Assembly (NCBI GenBank): GCA_900552125.1
Contig: URYK01000009.1
Location: 1 to 64,000, forward strand
DNA length: 64,000 nt
Reading direction: 5' to 3'
From: an uncultured Solobacterium sp.
GTDB lineage: Bacteria > Bacillota_I > Bacilli_A > Erysipelotrichales > Erysipelotrichaceae
Numbering within the stretch: the stretch's first letter is position 1; each line of letters starts with the position of its first letter. Made by a program: the position numbers and the translations under genes. Below are positions 44,259 through 53,331 of this stretch, piece after piece. The notes under the pieces were generated by a model, which ran no database searches, was not told the DNA's origin, and saw only the letters and a list, made by a program, of their open reading frames with translations.

Positions 44259-45473
44259 ATGAAAAAAACAGTTGTACTGGGAGTAACTGGTGGAATTGCA
44301 GCATTTAAAGCAGCACAGCTTACCAGTAATCTTATTAAAAAAGGATATGATGTAGAAGTCATCATGACAAAAAATGCGACGGAGTTTATCGCTCCTTTAA
44401 CATTTGAATCACTGACGAAACATAATGTTATGGTTTCAACATTTGAGAAAGTCGCAGATCGAAGCGTAAAACATGTTTCTATTGCTCATCGTGCGGATAT
44501 ATTTGTAATTGTACCAGCAACAGCAAATGTAATTGCGAAAGTCGTACATGGCATTGCGGATGATATGCTGACAACAACTTTCTTAGCTGCTAGCTGTCCA
44601 AAAGTTATATGTCCAGCAATGAATACAGGAATGTATGAAAACCCCGTAACACAAAGAAATCTGGCAGAAGCAAAATCGCTTGGCTATGAATTGATAGAGC
44701 CGGAATCAGGCTATTTAGCATGCGGAGATGTAGGAAAAGGAAAATTAGCTGATATCTCAGTTATAGAAGAACGTATCATTTCGATATTAGAATCAAATGA
44801 TCTACTAAAAGGGAAAAAAGTTTTAATTACTGCTGGTCCAACCAAAGAAGCTTTAGATCCTGTACGTTTCTTATCCAATCATTCTTCAGGTAAAATGGGA
44901 TATGCGATTGCCCAGGCTGCTCGTGATATGGGAGCTGAAGTTACTTTAATCAGTGGACAGGTTTCTTTAACACCTCCACAAGGTGTAAAAGTAATTCCTG
45001 TTGTAAGTGCTATGGATATGTTTGAAGCGGTACAGAAAGAATATAGTACGCAAGACATTATCATCAAAGCTGCAGCCGTAGGAGATTATCGTGCTGAAAA
45101 TGTTGCGGAACAGAAGATAAAAAAACAAAGTGATGTTTTAAAAATAACATTTGTGAAAAACCCTGATATTCTTGCTTGGCTAGGAGAACACAAAACCCAT
45201 CAGATCTTATGCGGATTTGCGATGGAAACAGAAAACCTAATTGCTAATGCTTCTGAAAAACTAAATAAAAAGAATTGTGATATGATTGTTGCTAATAATC
45301 TGCGTGAAAAAGGGGCAGGCTTTGCATGTGATACAAACATAGTTACATTACTTCAAAAAGATAACCAGGAAACATTAGAAATAATGAGTAAATATGAAGT
45401 TGGCATTGAATTATTAAAACGTTTAGCTTCTATGTTAGATGAAAAAGGAGAAACAAATGCTAGTTGTTATTGA
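44259..45473 (+). CDS. coaBC: Phosphopantothenoylcysteine decarboxylase / synthetase
   Basis: CoaBC makes 4'-phosphopantetheine from phosphopantothenate and cysteine in two steps. From the ATG at 44259 it has 404 residues. The flavin-dependent CoaC half has LGVTGGIAAFKAAQ, S-I-A-H-R-A-D, PAMNTGMYENP and YLACGDVGKGKLAD with the active-site Cys; the CoaB half has ITAGPTKEALDPVRFLSNHSSGKMG and KAAAVGDYR. It overlaps coaX by 17 bases. The operon supplies the prosthetic group needed by AcpS. Confidence 0.95.
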   Translation: MKKTVVLGVTGGIAAFKAAQLTSNLIKKGYDVEVIMTKNATEFIAPLTFESLTKHNVMVSTFEKVADRSVKHVSIAHRADIFVIVPATANVIAKVVHGIADDMLTTTFLAASCPKVICPAMNTGMYENPVTQRNLAEAKSLGYELIEPESGYLACGDVGKGKLADISVIEERIISILESNDLLKGKKVLITAGPTKEALDPVRFLSNHSSGKMGYAIAQAARDMGAEVTLISGQVSLTPPQGVKVIPVVSAMDMFEAVQKEYSTQDIIIKAAAVGDYRAENVAEQKIKKQSDVLKITFVKNPDILAWLGEHKTHQILCGFAMETENLIANASEKLNKKNCDMIVANNLREKGAGFACDTNIVTLLQKDNQETLEIMSKYEVGIELLKRLASMLDEKGETNASCY

Positions 45474-46233
45474 TATAGGAAATACAAATATCACCATTGG
45501 TATTTACCATGGTGAAAAACTTATAGGCAATTATCGTCTAACAACCAAAATGCGAAGAACGAGTGATGAATATGGTTTTATGATGATGAACTTCTTAAAC
45601 TCATCAAAAGTAGAGCCAGATGATATCAAAGATGTCATCGTATCTAGTGTTGTGCCAAAGATTATGCATTCTTTCCTAAATGGAATTCGCAAATATATGC
45701 ATAAAGAACCAATTGTTGTTGGGCCTGGCATCAAAACAGGAATTTACGTAAAAGCTGAAAATCCAAAAGCAGTTGGAGCAGATCGTATCGTTGATGCTGC
45801 TGGAGCTTATTATGAATATGGAGGTCCATGTCTAGTCGTTGATTTTGGAACTGCTACTACTTTTGATTATGTAGATGAAAACGGTAATTTCGAATATGGC
45901 GTTATTACGTTAGGAATTGAAACAAGTGCACAGGCTATGTGGACACAGGCAGCTAAGCTTCCTGAAATTGAAATCAAAAAACCAGCTAGTATACTAACAA
46001 AAACTACCACAACAAGTATGCAGGCAGGATTGGTATACGGCTATATTGGTCAAAGCGAATATATTATCAAAGAATTCAAAAAAGCACTTGGTGTTAACAT
46101 GCAGGTCATCGCTACTGGCGGATTAGGCAAGATCATCTACGAGAACACAGATGAAATTGACATCTATGATCGTGATTTAACATTCAAAGGTTTAAAATAC
46201 ATATACGAAGCTTATACCGCAAAGAAAAAATAA
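45457..46233 (+). CDS. coaX: Type III pantothenate kinase
   Basis: CoaX phosphorylates pantothenate as the first step of CoA synthesis. The ATG at 45457 follows AAGGAG by 6 bases and lies inside the coaBC end (258 residues). The ASKHA motifs are MLVVIDIGNTNITIG, G-A-D-R-I-V-D-A, LVVDFGTATTFDYV with the catalytic Asp, and ITLGIETSAQAM. Type III enzymes are not inhibited by CoA. The gene shares a transcript with coaBC. Confidence 0.95.
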   Translation: MLVVIDIGNTNITIGIYHGEKLIGNYRLTTKMRRTSDEYGFMMMNFLNSSKVEPDDIKDVIVSSVVPKIMHSFLNGIRKYMHKEPIVVGPGIKTGIYVKAENPKAVGADRIVDAAGAYYEYGGPCLVVDFGTATTFDYVDENGNFEYGVITLGIETSAQAMWTQAAKLPEIEIKKPASILTKTTTTSMQAGLVYGYIGQSEYIIKEFKKALGVNMQVIATGGLGKIIYENTDEIDIYDRDLTFKGLKYIYEAYTAKKK

Positions 46234-46252
46234 ATTATATAACTATCTAAAA

Positions 46253-46295
46253 GAAAAAAAGAATTCCTATCTATTAGTATTGGAATTCTTTTTTC
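46253..46295. terminator. Bidirectional terminator after coaX
   Basis: AAAAAAGAATTCC pairs perfectly with GGAATTCTTTTTT; it serves coaX and the convergent yitT-type gene. Confidence 0.9.
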
Positions 46296-46305
46296 TATAC
46301 CTTCA

Positions 46306-47184
46306 TTATAATCGTTTTTCAAAATTTCCACTAATACTCATACCTTCATTAAAAATCACAAAGGCTTTAGGATCATGCTGATAAATAATCTTCTTCAGCT
46401 GTGTTTCTTCATATTTAGAAATAACAGTTACTAAGATATATGTGTCTGTCTTTGTATAAGCGCCTGCACCTTTCCAATAAGTGACTCCACGCCCCATTTC
46501 TTTCATAATAGTATCTTGAATTTCTTCTTTTTTAGTAAATATCATAGCTGTCATATTGATATTCTGATAATGTGTTTTATCCACAACTATATACATACAT
46601 GCCGCAAAAATAATAGAATAAATCGCAGTTTCAACTTGAAATAAAATAGCACAGATACCAAATACAAAAGCATTAACAATATTCGTTAAACGACCTACAC
46701 TAAAATTCTCAAAGTTTTTTGCTGCGTATACTCCAAGAATATCTAGACCTCCACCACTTCCACCACTGCGAAGTGCTAAACCAATACCAAATCCTCCAAT
46801 TAAACCAGCTATCAGACAAGCAGCTAATACATCGTCTAAAATTGGCTGTTTCGGTATCATGATCACCGTAAACGCAATTGTCTGTGAAATGACACATACC
46901 AATGTTTTGACAAAAAACTTTCTTGATATGCTTCGATAAGCAAGGATAAACAATGGTACATTTAAGATAAAGTTTATAATCCCCGCAATATCTATTTGAC
47001 CAAAATCAAAATGAAGATATTGAATCATGATAGAACGTAAAATCTGCGCAATACCAATACCTCCTCCACTATATAAATCAAGAGGAACGATAAATAAATT
47101 CATCGCAATCGCAAATAATATTCCACCTATCACAATATATACATAATCATACATACTCTTTCTTAATTTCATAAACCTCACCAT
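46306..47184 (-). CDS. YitT family membrane protein (DUF161-DUF2179)
   Basis: The 292 residues begin with five to six membrane segments (DYVYIVIGGILFAIAMNLF; the YitT motif LYSGGGIGIAQILRS and RSGGSGGGLDILGVYAAKN) and end in a soluble DUF2179 domain (about 220-290, MGRGVTYWKGAGAYT). The role of YitT proteins is not settled. The start is one of three close codons (47184 to 47172); GGTGAGG lies within this stretch. Monocistronic. Confidence 0.88.
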   Translation of the reverse strand: MVRFMKLRKSMYDYVYIVIGGILFAIAMNLFIVPLDLYSGGGIGIAQILRSIMIQYLHFDFGQIDIAGIINFILNVPLFILAYRSISRKFFVKTLVCVISQTIAFTVIMIPKQPILDDVLAACLIAGLIGGFGIGLALRSGGSGGGLDILGVYAAKNFENFSVGRLTNIVNAFVFGICAILFQVETAIYSIIFAACMYIVVDKTHYQNINMTAMIFTKKEEIQDTIMKEMGRGVTYWKGAGAYTKTDTYILVTVISKYEETQLKKIIYQHDPKAFVIFNEGMSISGNFEKRL

Positions 47185-47271
47185 ATCCTATTCCGTATGC
47201 ATTATATCATAAAGAAAATAGGTGGGAAATTCTTTTTTTATAAAGAAATCATAAACTAAAATATAATGTTA

Positions 47272-48354
47272 TTAAAGATAATTTTGTATCATTTCCGCAA
47301 TGTCCTTAGGTATTGCCTTCAAAAAATGTTCTGTATCTTTAATATGTAATTGATCAAATGTTTTTAATAATAGTTTAATTTCATCTATGCCATATTTTTG
47401 ATAAATACGTGCATATAAACGACTTCCTGTTTTGTGTACATCATCCGGTCGTTTACCCTGGCTAGGATTTAAGTTTAATGGTTTATCATCTAATAATAAA
47501 TCTAACCTCTCTTTAAAATAGGCACGATCCACATCATACCAATATGTCATAGCACTCCACTCCGCATGAGTTTCATTCAGCCAGTCCTGCCATGTATTTG
47601 CATCAGCACCAAATGCATAGGAATGTCCCATTTCATGAGCTAATAAATGCACTGCATCTCTCACATTTTTGGGTAAACAGCCGTATACAATTAAATGATT
47701 TCGCTTATATGCACCTTCACCATCTGTCGGGGGTTGTAAAAAAACTAACCAATGTTTGCCTAATCTATCTTTTCCGTATAAATCACAGTAATATGAATAA
47801 ATCTGCTCATAAGCCTTAATAAGTGATAATATAGTATTATTTTTCTGATAAACAGAAATTAAATTTAAACATTCACTTTCATATATATAACATTTATCTT
47901 TTTTAACTAACAAAACATTGCAATCTATTAAATCTTCCATTTTATTTCCATGATAGATCCATCCCCCTATTTTACTATCATAAACACCTTCTACACATAC
48001 ATAATTCTGAAAACCATGAATCAATATATTATATGTTTCTTTTTGATTAACTACCATCGGATACCATGCATTATAAAAACTAAAATGAATAACCGCATCT
48101 GTAAAATAGCAGAAATAGCCTTCTAAAGATCCTTCATAAGAAAACTGTAATGGTGAAGTTACATTTTGAAATGTATATTCAATTAAATCAGGCTGGAAAG
48201 GAACTTTTATATCTCTACAAGTATAATGATCAGTTGTGTGAAGTGTAAGAGATTTTGCTAATCTAAAAGAAAATGTAGAAGATTCACAGTGTATCCTACA
48301 GTTTACATAAACCTTATTCTTCTTAATCCAAACATCTAGATTCATATCCTTCAA
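47272..48354 (-). CDS. Gluzincin-like metallopeptidase (HEMGH)
   Basis: The 360-residue soluble protein has an N-terminal beta-rich half (1-165) and a C-terminal catalytic half. LLAHEMGHSYAFGA carries the H-E-x-x-H zinc motif (240-244); NETHAEW (260-266) gives a glutamate that may be the third ligand, as in M1-type enzymes. No signal peptide is seen. The start is a TTG at 48354 or the ATG at 48345. It follows the bactofilin gene by 11 bases, so the two are co-transcribed. A cytoplasmic peptidase tied to a bactofilin is unusual; M23 peptidases are the better-known partners. Substrate unknown. Confidence 0.75.
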   Translation of the reverse strand: MKDMNLDVWIKKNKVYVNCRIHCESSTFSFRLAKSLTLHTTDHYTCRDIKVPFQPDLIEYTFQNVTSPLQFSYEGSLEGYFCYFTDAVIHFSFYNAWYPMVVNQKETYNILIHGFQNYVCVEGVYDSKIGGWIYHGNKMEDLIDCNVLLVKKDKCYIYESECLNLISVYQKNNTILSLIKAYEQIYSYYCDLYGKDRLGKHWLVFLQPPTDGEGAYKRNHLIVYGCLPKNVRDAVHLLAHEMGHSYAFGADANTWQDWLNETHAEWSAMTYWYDVDRAYFKERLDLLLDDKPLNLNPSQGKRPDDVHKTGSRLYARIYQKYGIDEIKLLLKTFDQLHIKDTEHFLKAIPKDIAEMIQNYL

Positions 48355-48365
48355 CTCTTTTCTAC

Positions 48366-48977
48366 TTACTCTACAATAATTTCACAGTCTCCTTCAACTG
48401 TGCCAATTTTACAGCTATGATCATAAACAAGCTTACCATCACAAGTAATATGATCAATTTTACAGTTGTTGGATAAATGGATTTCTGTAGCACAAACTGT
48501 ATCACAATATAGATTTGATGCTTCTAAATAACTACATTCAATTGTCTTAGCATAGTTTTTAGTCATATCTCGTTTAAAAAATAAAAATTTCTTCATTACT
48601 GGATTCATATAAATTTTATCTCCATACACATCCTGTAAAGAAACACTTCCATTAACCTCAATATAATCCGCATTTACTTCATCTTCATTCACCAATAATC
48701 CATCAACACGAATTTCATTAGCATAAATTTTATTTGCGCTAGATTTAACAACTCCACTAATTCTTACCTGTTTTACACGCATATCTTGTTCTGTTTTTAA
48801 ACTACCATTAACAACTACTTTTTTGCCAATTAAGTTCCCTGAAGCTTTACATGCTCCATTAATTTTTAAAGAATCAAACTCTACATCTCCTTCAATTTTA
48901 CCAGAACCATTCACTTTGATACATTCATAATTTCCTTCTACGATTTTCCCTGATCCATCAATTTTAATCTCTCTCAT
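48366..48977 (-). CDS. Bactofilin-like polymer-forming protein
   Basis: The 203 residues are a series of short beta strands with the hexad pattern of a right-handed beta helix: IKIDGSGKIVEGNYECIKV, VNGSGKIEGDVEFDSLKING, V-V-V-N-G-S-L-K-T. A break with KKFLFFKRD (about 125-140) divides two helices. Bactofilins polymerise without nucleotide and place wall enzymes. It overlaps the DUF4004 gene by 14 bases. The pairing matches the Bacillus yhbD-yhbE-yhbF layout, although here there is one bactofilin and a peptidase. Confidence 0.82.
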   Translation of the reverse strand: MREIKIDGSGKIVEGNYECIKVNGSGKIEGDVEFDSLKINGACKASGNLIGKKVVVNGSLKTEQDMRVKQVRISGVVKSSANKIYANEIRVDGLLVNEDEVNADYIEVNGSVSLQDVYGDKIYMNPVMKKFLFFKRDMTKNYAKTIECSYLEASNLYCDTVCATEIHLSNNCKIDHITCDGKLVYDHSCKIGTVEGDCEIIVE

Positions 48978-49629
48978 CTGCCTCTACCTCCTCATCTTCA
49001 AATGTAAAATTAAATAAATCCTTATATTTTATCTTTATCTGATTGCTAATATCATTCAATCGAATAGAATATCGTAATTGAAATGCTTCATCTACGTATA
49101 CTTCACTCTCTTCTAACTGGAGAACAGCATACATTTTATCCTGTATTTCATATATATATAGAACATAGTCATTACGATGTAGTTTGGTCATCTGCCTACT
49201 TAAGAAATGTATCATACGTGATAAATCTTCTTCATTACAGATCTGTTCTATTTTTAGTTTTGATAATGCGATCATGATCAGTACTTCTACATATACAAAA
49301 TTATCTTTATCTAAAGCATCCATAAACGATGCAGCTATCTCTACATCTAATTCTTCAAAATGCTCTAAGTCATCTTCTGAGAATAATCGATTACTAACTT
49401 CAGGAGTTAAGAACTTAGCTAACTCTTCTAAAGAATATTGATCTTTTAATTTTTGAATAACCTGAATACGTTTCAATATTTTGTTTTTTGGAAAATACGT
49501 TTCTTGTCCGGTTGGACTTGAGCGCTTGACAAACCACTCTTCTGGTATTAGCCCTTCTCTTTTCCATCGATATAACTGTCCATAGGAAATTCCGGTTACT
49601 TTAAGCAGTTCTTTTTTTGATATTTCCAC
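48964..49629 (-). CDS. DUF4004 (YhbD-like) MerR-type regulator
   Basis: The start is the GTG at 49629, 8 bases after GGAGG (221 residues). The N terminus is a MerR-like winged helix: EISKKELLKVTGISYGQLYRWKREGLIPEEW, with ILKRIQVIQKLKDQYSLEELAKFL after it. The C-terminal 110 residues are a helical acidic domain. It is first in an operon with the bactofilin and the peptidase. A long inverted repeat upstream (49646-49692) is a likely own operator. Confidence 0.82.
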   Translation of the reverse strand: MEISKKELLKVTGISYGQLYRWKREGLIPEEWFVKRSSPTGQETYFPKNKILKRIQVIQKLKDQYSLEELAKFLTPEVSNRLFSEDDLEHFEELDVEIAASFMDALDKDNFVYVEVLIMIALSKLKIEQICNEEDLSRMIHFLSRQMTKLHRNDYVLYIYEIQDKMYAVLQLEESEVYVDEAFQLRYSIRLNDISNQIKIKYKDLFNFTFEDEEVEADERD

Positions 49630-49645
49630 AGTTTCACCTCCATAA

Positions 49646-49692
49646 CGTAACATTGTTTTATTGCACTTTTATATTAACAGAACATTGTTACG
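49646..49692. promoter_or_regulatory. Inverted repeat flanking the DUF4004 promoter
   Basis: CGTAACATTGTT (49646-49657) and AACATTGTTACG (49681-49692) are inverted copies (11 of 12). The likely promoter, TTTACA - 17 - TAATAT on the minus strand, lies with one arm within its spacer, which suits autoregulation. Confidence 0.5.
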
Positions 49693-49751
49693 TTGTAAAG
49701 AGATTTATATAATTTTATTCTTTAAAATTTTCATACGAAAAGAAGCTTATC

Positions 49752-49795
49752 TATTGACCGATGGTCAATAAAGGTATAAACTATACAATTGTATA
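49752..49795. promoter_or_regulatory. Two palindromes upstream of the TetR gene
   Basis: TATTGACC-GAT-GGTCAATA (49752-49770) is a perfect palindrome of the sort TetR proteins bind, and TATACAATTGTATA (49782-49795) is a second perfect one just before the ribosome site. Both probably belong to control of the TetR/activase operon. Confidence 0.6.
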
Positions 49796-49813
49796 AATAA
49801 AGGAAGTGTTTTT

Positions 49814-50395
49814 GTGGATAAAACCATTGATAAACGAATGCGTATTCAAGAAGCTGCCGCAATCCTCTTTCGTGAACAAGGGGTAGAGACAACTTCAGTG
49901 AATGATATCGTAAAAAAAGCTAATGTTGCGAAAGGGACTTTTTATGTCTACTACAAGGATAAGCAGGAATTAATTTCCCAAATTCTTACTAAGCAGCATG
50001 GTATGCTAATAAACGATATCTTAAACCACTCTTATGAACTTTCTATACAGAACAATATCTGCTGGAAACATGCGTTTATTGATGAGCTGATTGCATTTTA
50101 TATTCAAAATCCAAAAGTATTGCGCAGCATTCAAAGAAACATTGCTTCCATATTAGATACAAAAGAACATCGCAATAAAGTTGCTTCCTATGTGGAACGT
50201 ATGCCTCAGTTTTTAGAGCTGATGCAGCAGGAAGATGAACCAAGACAAAAAACCTGTAATCGTTTCTTAATGGCGATGGAAGTAATTGGCTTTGTCTGTT
50301 TCAATGCAATAGCCTATGAACAGCCTGGTCCTATCGATGAAATGGTACCGGAATTAAAGTATGCGATGTACAAACTGTTAGAAAGAAAGGAGTAG
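49814..50395 (+). CDS. TetR-family regulator
   Basis: The 193 residues begin at a GTG with AAGGAAG upstream. The helix-turn-helix is standard: RIQEAAAILFREQGVETTSVNDIVKKANVAKGTFYVYYKDKQEL. The C-terminal ligand domain is helical with no known signature. It lies 3 bases before the activase gene, so it is in the same transcript and, with palindromes at 49752-49795, probably represses its own operon until a ligand (perhaps an acyl-CoA or acid) binds. Confidence 0.9.
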   Translation: MDKTIDKRMRIQEAAAILFREQGVETTSVNDIVKKANVAKGTFYVYYKDKQELISQILTKQHGMLINDILNHSYELSIQNNICWKHAFIDELIAFYIQNPKVLRSIQRNIASILDTKEHRNKVASYVERMPQFLELMQQEDEPRQKTCNRFLMAMEVIGFVCFNAIAYEQPGPIDEMVPELKYAMYKLLERKE

Positions 50396-50398
50396 CCT

Positions 50399-53329
50399 AT
50401 GACATACAAACTGGGAATTGATGTAGGTTCTACAACTCTAAAAGCCGTTGTATTAGATGAATACGACAATATTATTTATAAGAGCTATGAACGCCACAAA
50501 TCAAAAGTACGGCAAATGAGTGTCTCAAAACTAAAAGAGCTTAAAAGCCTGCTTGACGGAAAAAGAATTTCACTTGCGATCACAGGAAGTGCTGGATTAG
50601 GAATTGCGAATGATGCTGGCTTTCCTTTCGTTCAAGAAGTATTTGCGACAGCACAGGCTGTACGTAAATATTATCCGACAACAGATGTCGTTATTGAACT
50701 AGGTGGAGAAGATGCGAAGATCATCTTTCTAAAAGGTGCTATGGAAGAAAGAATGAACTCTACCTGTGCAGGAGGGACTGGAGCATTTATCGATCAGATG
50801 GCAAGTCTATTAGATGTGGATCTAGAAACAATGGATAAGCTCTCTTTAGAACATACCACTTTATATCCAATCGCATCACGCTGTGGTGTATTTGCGAAAA
50901 GTGATATTCAGCCTCTAATTAATCAGGGTTGTGAAAAATCCAATCTTGCCGCAAGTATTTTTCAGGCAGTTGTCGATCAAAGTATTGCCGGATTAGCACA
51001 AGGAAGAAAAATCGAGGGAAATGTTTTATTTTTAGGTGGTCCTTTGCATTTCTTAAAAGGATTGCAGGAACGATTTAAAGATACACTTCATCTACAGGAT
51101 GATGAAGCTAACTTCCCGGAATTATCTCCTTATTTTGTAGCTTTAGGAAGTGCAGTTTATGCATCTAATGAAACGGAAGCCTATAGCTATGATGAAATAT
51201 TATCAAAAATGGAAGCTATGGCTGCTATGAAAGTAGTCACAACTGGACTTCCACCTCTATTTGCGAATGATGAGGAATACGAAGAATTTAAGAAACGTCA
51301 TACTGCCGCTAAGGTTGACAGTAATGACATACATACATATAAAGGAAAAGCTTATTTAGGAATTGATGCTGGAAGTACAACGACGAAAGTAGTACTTCTT
51401 GATGAAGATTGTAAAATTTTATATGAAAGCTATGCCAACAACAAAGGAAATCCAGTGGATGTAATTCAGCGAGAATTAGAAAAAATCTATGGCATGATGG
51501 AAGATCGTATCCAGATTGTTCATAGTGCTGTAACTGGTTATGGAGAAGAATTAATCAAGCATGCTTTCCACCTTGATGTTGGAGTAGTAGAAACGATTGC
51601 CCATTATCATGCGGCTAAACATTTTAATCCAAATGTTGATTTTATCATCGACATTGGTGGACAGGATATGAAATGTTTCCGTATACGCGATAACACTATT
51701 GATGACATCTTACTAAATGAAGCATGTTCCAGCGGATGTGGAAGCTTTATTGAAACATTTGCTCACAGCATGGGTTATGAAATTCAGGAATTTGCGAAGA
51801 TGGGGTTAAAAGGAAAACACCCTGTCGATTTAGGTACTCGCTGTACAGTATTCATGAATTCCAGTGTAAAACAGGCACAAAAGAATGGTGCCACCATGGA
51901 AGATATTTCAGCTGGCCTATGTATGAGTGTAGTAAAGAATGCTTTATATAAAGTTATTCGTGCTAAAAGCCCAGATGATATTGGAAAAAATATCGTTGTA
52001 CAAGGTGGTACATTCTTAAATGATACAGTATTGCGAAGCTTTGAATTAGAGCTAGGAAGAAATGTAATTCGCCCTAGTATATCTCATTTAATGGGTGCCT
52101 TTGGTGCAGCATTAATTGCGAAAGATAAAAACATCGACCATTCTACGATTTTAGATAAAGAAGCAGTTCATAACTTTACTCATTCTTCACAGGCATTTAC
52201 TTGTCAGCTATGTACAAACCACTGTTCTCTAACAGTAAATACATTCTCAGATAACAACAAGCTTATTGCCGGTAATAAATGTGAAAGACCAATTCGTGGT
52301 ACAGTAAGTAAAGAAAAACTGCCTAACCTTTATGAATTTAAATATGAACAGTTGAGAAATTTAAAACCAGTTAGCGGAGTTCGTGGAAAAATCGGAATTC
52401 CTTTGGTATTGAATATGTATGATACTTTACCATTCTGGCATTCTTTCTTTACAAATCTTGGCTATGAAGTTGTCTTAAGTGATCCTTCTAGTAAGGCTCT
52501 GTATTCTTTAGGACAGCATACAATTCCAAGTGATACCGTATGTTATCCTGCAAAACTGGTACATGGACATATCCAGTCATTGATCAATAAAGGTATTGAT
52601 ACAATCTTCTATCCATGTATGACTTATAATGTAAATGAAACTATGAGTGACAATCACTTTAACTGTCCGGTTGTCGCTTATTACCCAGAAGTTATTGAAG
52701 GAAATATGGATGTTGAAAATATTAATTTCTTATATCCTTATGTTTATATGGAAGATCCAATGGTATTCCAACAAAAAATATTTGAATATTTTAATGATCG
52801 TCAGATGGATATTTCATTAAAGGAAATTCAAACAGCTAGCAAACATGCATATGCTGAATATCACGAATTTAAACAACGCATAAAGGATGAAGGTAAAAAA
52901 GCTCTTGCTTATGCAAAAGAGCATAACTTGGATACCATTGTTCTAGCAGGACGTCCATATCACGTTGATCCTCAGATCAATCATGGAATTCATCGATTAT
53001 TAAATAACCTTGGATTTGTGGTCATCAGTGAAGACAGTATAGAAAAACAGCCGGTTTTACCTAGTGTTCAAGTACTAAATCAATGGACTTATCATGCAAG
53101 AATGTATAATGCGGCACAATTCGTAGCCCATCAAAAACATATGGAGTTAATTCAATTAGTTAGCTTTGGCTGTGGAATTGATGCCATCACAACAGATGAA
53201 GTAAAAGAAATCTTAAGAAGCAATAACAAATTATACACTCAAATTAAAATTGATGAGGTTGATAACCTTGGTGCAGTAAAAATCCGCTGTCGTTCATTAC
53301 AAGCGGCAATGGAAGAAAGGGAGAAATAA
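50399..53329 (+). CDS. Double BcrAD/BadFG activase with DUF2229
   Basis: The 976-residue protein has two ASKHA ATPase domains: the first (1-260) begins KLGIDVGSTTLKAVVLDE and has MNSTCAGGTGAF and ASRCGVFAKSDIQ; the second (315-570) begins YLGIDAGSTTTKVVLLDE and has ACSSGCGSF and GTRCTVFMNSSVK. In single-domain activators such as HgdC the two cysteines of each monomer hold a shared [4Fe-4S] cluster, so here one chain could hold it. A C-x2-C-x3-C motif (602-609) joins to a DUF2229 domain (from about 660). It would drive ATP-dependent electron transfer to the next gene's protein. ATPs per electron and substrate are unknown. Confidence 0.88.
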   Translation: MTYKLGIDVGSTTLKAVVLDEYDNIIYKSYERHKSKVRQMSVSKLKELKSLLDGKRISLAITGSAGLGIANDAGFPFVQEVFATAQAVRKYYPTTDVVIELGGEDAKIIFLKGAMEERMNSTCAGGTGAFIDQMASLLDVDLETMDKLSLEHTTLYPIASRCGVFAKSDIQPLINQGCEKSNLAASIFQAVVDQSIAGLAQGRKIEGNVLFLGGPLHFLKGLQERFKDTLHLQDDEANFPELSPYFVALGSAVYASNETEAYSYDEILSKMEAMAAMKVVTTGLPPLFANDEEYEEFKKRHTAAKVDSNDIHTYKGKAYLGIDAGSTTTKVVLLDEDCKILYESYANNKGNPVDVIQRELEKIYGMMEDRIQIVHSAVTGYGEELIKHAFHLDVGVVETIAHYHAAKHFNPNVDFIIDIGGQDMKCFRIRDNTIDDILLNEACSSGCGSFIETFAHSMGYEIQEFAKMGLKGKHPVDLGTRCTVFMNSSVKQAQKNGATMEDISAGLCMSVVKNALYKVIRAKSPDDIGKNIVVQGGTFLNDTVLRSFELELGRNVIRPSISHLMGAFGAALIAKDKNIDHSTILDKEAVHNFTHSSQAFTCQLCTNHCSLTVNTFSDNNKLIAGNKCERPIRGTVSKEKLPNLYEFKYEQLRNLKPVSGVRGKIGIPLVLNMYDTLPFWHSFFTNLGYEVVLSDPSSKALYSLGQHTIPSDTVCYPAKLVHGHIQSLINKGIDTIFYPCMTYNVNETMSDNHFNCPVVAYYPEVIEGNMDVENINFLYPYVYMEDPMVFQQKIFEYFNDRQMDISLKEIQTASKHAYAEYHEFKQRIKDEGKKALAYAKEHNLDTIVLAGRPYHVDPQINHGIHRLLNNLGFVVISEDSIEKQPVLPSVQVLNQWTYHARMYNAAQFVAHQKHMELIQLVSFGCGIDAITTDEVKEILRSNNKLYTQIKIDEVDNLGAVKIRCRSLQAAMEEREK

Positions 53330-53331
53330 GT

